Below, piece after piece: positions 13,630 through 16,796 of a stretch of DNA of 16,796 nucleotides; positions within the stretch are counted from its first letter, which is position 1, and each line of letters opens with the position of its first letter. Position numbers and translations under genes: made by a program. The DNA comes from Caryophanales bacterium (GTDB lineage Bacteria; Bacillota_I; Bacilli_A; RFN20; JAISJY01). The notes below the pieces were generated by a model, which saw only the letters and a program-made list of their open reading frames with translations, did not search any database and had not been told where the DNA came from. The stretch covers positions 1 to 16,796 of the forward strand of contig JAISJY010000022.1 in assembly GCA_031261365.1 (NCBI GenBank), given 5' to 3'.

Positions 13630-16104
13630 TTAATTATTTTTTTCTCTAATAGCATCAACAGGTTGCATTCTAACTAAACGAATAATCGGAATTATTAAAG
13701 CAATAGATAAAACAATTAAAACAACACCTATCATTTTAAGAATAGTTAAAAATGAGAAAGTAGAATAATAGATATAAGAACCAAACAAATTATCAACATT
13801 GGCTGACTGATTTATAATTGCTCCAACAATACCATAACCTGCTATACCAAAGGCTAAAGCAATAATTCCAATAGTTGCCGCCTCTAATAAAAATATCTTA
13901 ATAATATCAAATTGATTAGCTCCAATGGCTCTTAATATACCTGCTTGACGAGTGTGTTCTTTAATAGAAAATGACATAAAAGAATACAACAATATCACTA
14001 CTAAAGCAAAGATAAAAGTTGATAAATTAGTTAATAAAGGTCCTAAAATAGTAAAGACTAAACCAATAGCCGAATAAGAATCAACAATTGTTGAACTAAC
14101 TTTATAACCATTTTGATATATCTTTTTATAAAGAGAGGCTAGAGAAAAAGCATTATTCTTTTTAACAGAAAAAGTTAAACTTGTCGGAACTGTTACATTT
14201 TTAATTATTTCATTAAAGACTTCTGAATCAGTAATTATAATGTTATTATCTAAACCATGATAACCTTTCACTTTTAAATCTTTATATAAGACAACCGTGG
14301 CATTTAAAGAGAAATCAACTAAAACTGTTGGAGAAAGAGGTTCAGAAAGATAAATACCAGGAGTATTATCATTAGCATCAATTTCTGTTAAAATAGTAGG
14401 CAGAGTATTAAATAAATTGCCACCTTTATTAACTAAAATATAATTATCTGAAACATTTTCAACCTTGCCATTTAAAGGAACAACCCCGATAGAGTTTAAA
14501 GCTTTTTGAATAAAATTAGATTTTACAATGAGAGGAGTAGTTAGTAAATCATTAATATCATTACTAACTTTTGGACCATCTATAATTCCTTTAATAGTCA
14601 CATTATAAGGAAAAGAATCATATATTTCTAAATTAAGTTCTTTATCTATTAAATCTTGAATTTTATATTGAGGGAACTTTCTAGCAATGATAAGGTCAGC
14701 TACAGAATAAGTAATAATACCATCAGTGTCTGAAGCTATTTTATTAGATTTATAAATGTATTTAAAACCATAATTTTCAATATTATCAATTTCCCAAATA
14801 TTATTAAAAACTCCTGAAAAAATATCATTATTACCAGCAACATAGCCATCTATTTTTAAAGGAATAGTATAAACATTTTGACTTTCTTTTTTAAGAAGAG
14901 TTTCAACTTTATTAATACTTTCTTCATAAAAAGAAGCTTCTGAAGTCATTTGTAAATAAGATAACTTACTATTTTTAGTTGATAAAGCCATAGCATAATA
15001 AATATCATAATTAGAAAAATTATCACCTATTGCAAACATAATAACACCTGCTATTGCTAAAACAAGAGTTACAACTAATCTAACTATTTTAGTCTTTAAA
15101 TAACTAACTCCTAACTTTAATCCTTTAGCAAAAGGGAGGTTGGATTTCTTTAATTTAATTTCTTTGCTAATACTTTCTTGAGGAACATATTGGGAAAAAG
15201 TATTTGGTTCATTAGTAGAGACATCACTACTACCAATAGCTTCTCTTAAATAAGGATAATAAGCTTTAACTTTATTGATATCTTGTTCAGCTGAAATATA
15301 ATAATCTCTTCTTTCATCTAATAAAATATTATTAAGTTTCTTTAAACTGTCTTCATCTAATTGTTCATTCTTTTGTAATTTAATAATTCTATCCCCAATA
15401 ACACGGACAGTTTTCTTCGCTTCTTGAGGTGATCCAAGAGTTGTTAAATCTTTGATAACTCTCCCATCTTCTAATTCAATAATTCTATCAGCATATTTAG
15501 AAGCGTCTTCTCTATTATGAGAAACAACAATTACTAAAAAATATTGACTGAGAGCTTTAAAGATATCTATTATTTCTTTAGCAGTTACTTGGTCTAAAGA
15601 ACCTGTTGGCTCATCAGCAAAAATAATGGAAGGATTTTTAATTAAGGCTCTCGCGATAGCCACTCTTTGTATTTGACCTCCAGAAAGAGCAAAGGCTTTT
15701 TCTTTAGCTTTATCTAAAAGACCAACCTTTTCTAAAATATCATTAACTTTATTATTATCTTTATTGGACTGTAAGTTTAAGGCTAATTCAACATTCTCAT
15801 AAACGGTTAAATTAGGTATTAAATTAAAATCTTGAAAGACAAAACCAACAAAAGTATTTCTATAACTATCATATTCTCTCTTTTTGAAGTTCTTAATAGA
15901 ATTACCATAAATTAATAAATCACCTTTATCAAAAGTATCTAAACCACTCATAACATTTAGTAAAGTAGATTTACCAGAACCGCTTCTACCTAAAATATAA
16001 ACCAACCCTTTTTCTTCAAAAGATAAATTAATATTGATTAAAGCTCTAGTGGTAACATTAGCTTTAGTAACATAAGTTTTACTTAAATTTTTAATTTCTA
16101 ACAT
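13630..16104 (-). CDS. ABC transporter with fused ATP-binding and FtsX/MacB-type permease domains
   Basis: This 824-residue protein has an N-terminal nucleotide-binding domain: Walker A GRSGSGKST at 39-47, Q-loop Q91, signature LSGGQ at 140-144, Walker B IIFADEP at 160-166, H-loop H196. A linker of about 130 residues leads to a first membrane helix (about 338-362), a large extracytoplasmic region (about 363-690), and three C-terminal helices containing the FtsX-type coupling segment EHTRQAGILRAIGANQFDI. The end, MQPVDAIREKNN, is the usual FtsX finish. This is the MacB-like layout of type VII exporters, which export peptides or lipoproteins or transmit mechanical work across the membrane; the substrate is unknown. 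An AAGGAGGAATT ribosome site overlaps the upstream stop, so it is co-transcribed with the preceding permease gene. Confidence 0.9.
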   Translation of the reverse strand: MLEIKNLSKTYVTKANVTTRALININLSFEEKGLVYILGRSGSGKSTLLNVMSGLDTFDKGDLLIYGNSIKNFKKREYDSYRNTFVGFVFQDFNLIPNLTVYENVELALNLQSNKDNNKVNDILEKVGLLDKAKEKAFALSGGQIQRVAIARALIKNPSIIFADEPTGSLDQVTAKEIIDIFKALSQYFLVIVVSHNREDASKYADRIIELEDGRVIKDLTTLGSPQEAKKTVRVIGDRIIKLQKNEQLDEDSLKKLNNILLDERRDYYISAEQDINKVKAYYPYLREAIGSSDVSTNEPNTFSQYVPQESISKEIKLKKSNLPFAKGLKLGVSYLKTKIVRLVVTLVLAIAGVIMFAIGDNFSNYDIYYAMALSTKNSKLSYLQMTSEASFYEESINKVETLLKKESQNVYTIPLKIDGYVAGNNDIFSGVFNNIWEIDNIENYGFKYIYKSNKIASDTDGIITYSVADLIIARKFPQYKIQDLIDKELNLEIYDSFPYNVTIKGIIDGPKVSNDINDLLTTPLIVKSNFIQKALNSIGVVPLNGKVENVSDNYILVNKGGNLFNTLPTILTEIDANDNTPGIYLSEPLSPTVLVDFSLNATVVLYKDLKVKGYHGLDNNIIITDSEVFNEIIKNVTVPTSLTFSVKKNNAFSLASLYKKIYQNGYKVSSTIVDSYSAIGLVFTILGPLLTNLSTFIFALVVILLYSFMSFSIKEHTRQAGILRAIGANQFDIIKIFLLEAATIGIIALAFGIAGYGIVGAIINQSANVDNLFGSYIYYSTFSFLTILKMIGVVLIVLSIALIIPIIRLVRMQPVDAIREKNN

Positions 16105-16113
16105 AATTCCTCC

Positions 16114-16796
16114 TTATTCAGTCCTTCTAATAGAATCAACAGGGTTCTTTCTTAAAACAGAAATAATTGGTAATATGGTGGAAATGAATAAATATAAATA
16201 AGTAAAGAAAACAATAATTAAAATTGTTATTAAATCAAAACTTAATAATTGAATCTCACTTGAACCGAAGTTGCCAGCCATAAAAGCATTATTAACCAAA
16301 GAGAAAGTTCCATAAACTCCTAACCCAGCTAAGATAACAATAGGAATACCGATTAAGATAACTTCAGTTGAAAATAGATTAAATAAATCTGAATTTCTAG
16401 CACCTGTCGCTCTTAAAACACCTATTTCTTTTTTTCTAGCTTTGATACTAGAAGCGATAAAGTTTAAAGTAATTAAGAAACCAAAGATACCAAAGAAGAT
16501 AGCAATTCCTGTTAAAGCAGTTGATAAAATACTTAAAGTTTCAAAGATGGAAGCAGTATTAGAATAAAGAGAATTAATAGATACATCAATTTTAGCACTA
16601 TTGTTAGATATTCTTTGGAATAAATTATAGTTGCTTCTAACATTATTACCGATAGAAAAAGATAGATATTCAGGTTTAACTTTGAAGTTTTCTAATATGT
16701 CTGGTAATAAAAGAGGAGAAAAATAAAGACCTATATTTAGTTGAAACCATTTTCCTTTAACTACATCTTTGTTTCTGACAAACCCTTTTATTTTTA
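16114..16796 (-). CDS. FtsX/MacB-type ABC transporter permease, C-terminal part (5' end beyond window)
   Basis: I translated the frame to the window edge: 226 residues with no stop, so the gene continues past base 16796. It shows part of an extracytoplasmic region (KIKGFVRNKDVVKGKWFQLN through FQRISNNS), then a helix with the coupling segment KARKKEIGVLRATGARNSDLF, a second helix (STEVILIGIPIVILAGLGVY) and a last helix ending VLRKNPVDSIRRTE. These are the hallmarks of the FtsX fold. An apparent internal TTG start at 16299 is not the true start. The architecture repeats that of the next gene 9 bases downstream, so the two probably form a tandem or heterodimeric exporter. Whether it also carries an ATPase domain cannot be seen. 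Confidence 0.85.
   Translation of the reverse strand, partial: KIKGFVRNKDVVKGKWFQLNIGLYFSPLLLPDILENFKVKPEYLSFSIGNNVRSNYNLFQRISNNSAKIDVSINSLYSNTASIFETLSILSTALTGIAIFFGIFGFLITLNFIASSIKARKKEIGVLRATGARNSDLFNLFSTEVILIGIPIVILAGLGVYGTFSLVNNAFMAGNFGSSEIQLLSFDLITILIIVFFTYLYLFISTILPIISVLRKNPVDSIRRTE

Overview
This is an AT-rich, low-GC Gram-positive chromosomal segment. TGG is the Trp codon and TGA is used as a stop (yaaA ends in TGA), so the standard code applies, not the Mycoplasma code. The yaaA-recF-gyrB-gyrA order, floT next to NfeD, a preQ1 riboswitch in front of queT and strong AGGAGG ribosome sites all point to Bacilli. The AT bias and compact spacing suggest a reduced-genome or host-associated lineage near the Mollicutes/Erysipelotrichia border. 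That placement is inference, with no marker tree behind it.

Layout. Bases 1-171 hold no supportable gene, but carry a palindromic extended -10 promoter just before yaaA. Bases 172-6128 (+) are the replication/topology operon yaaA, recF, gyrB, gyrA, with overlaps or gaps of 0-9 bases. Bases 6103-7279 (-) are an iron-sulfur-type flavoprotein followed by a GNAT acetyltransferase, which converges on and overlaps the end of gyrA. Bases 7303-9628 (-) form a small accessory island: an intact C5-cytosine methyltransferase and a restriction endonuclease gene broken by a one-base frameshift, bounded by two near-identical ~22-base direct repeats. Bases 9611-11676 (-) are the NfeD-flotillin membrane operon with a clear intrinsic terminator. 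Bases 11780-13012 (+) are an M18 aminopeptidase, divergent from nfeD. Bases 13009-13611 (-) are queT under a preQ1-I riboswitch with its own terminator. Bases 13630-16796 (-) are two tandem FtsX/MacB-type ABC exporter genes, the upstream one cut by the window edge.

How the parts fit. The first operon makes the RecF repair ATPase and both gyrase subunits. In the island the methylase has its own promoter inside the R-M gap, so DNA protection could persist although the nuclease frame is broken. The two flanking repeats correspond to the flotillin terminator/T-tract region and to the -10 region of the flavoprotein gene. One explanation is that the island was inserted between these neighbours with duplication of the target. 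The island is the most unusual part of the window; the rest is core or common accessory content.
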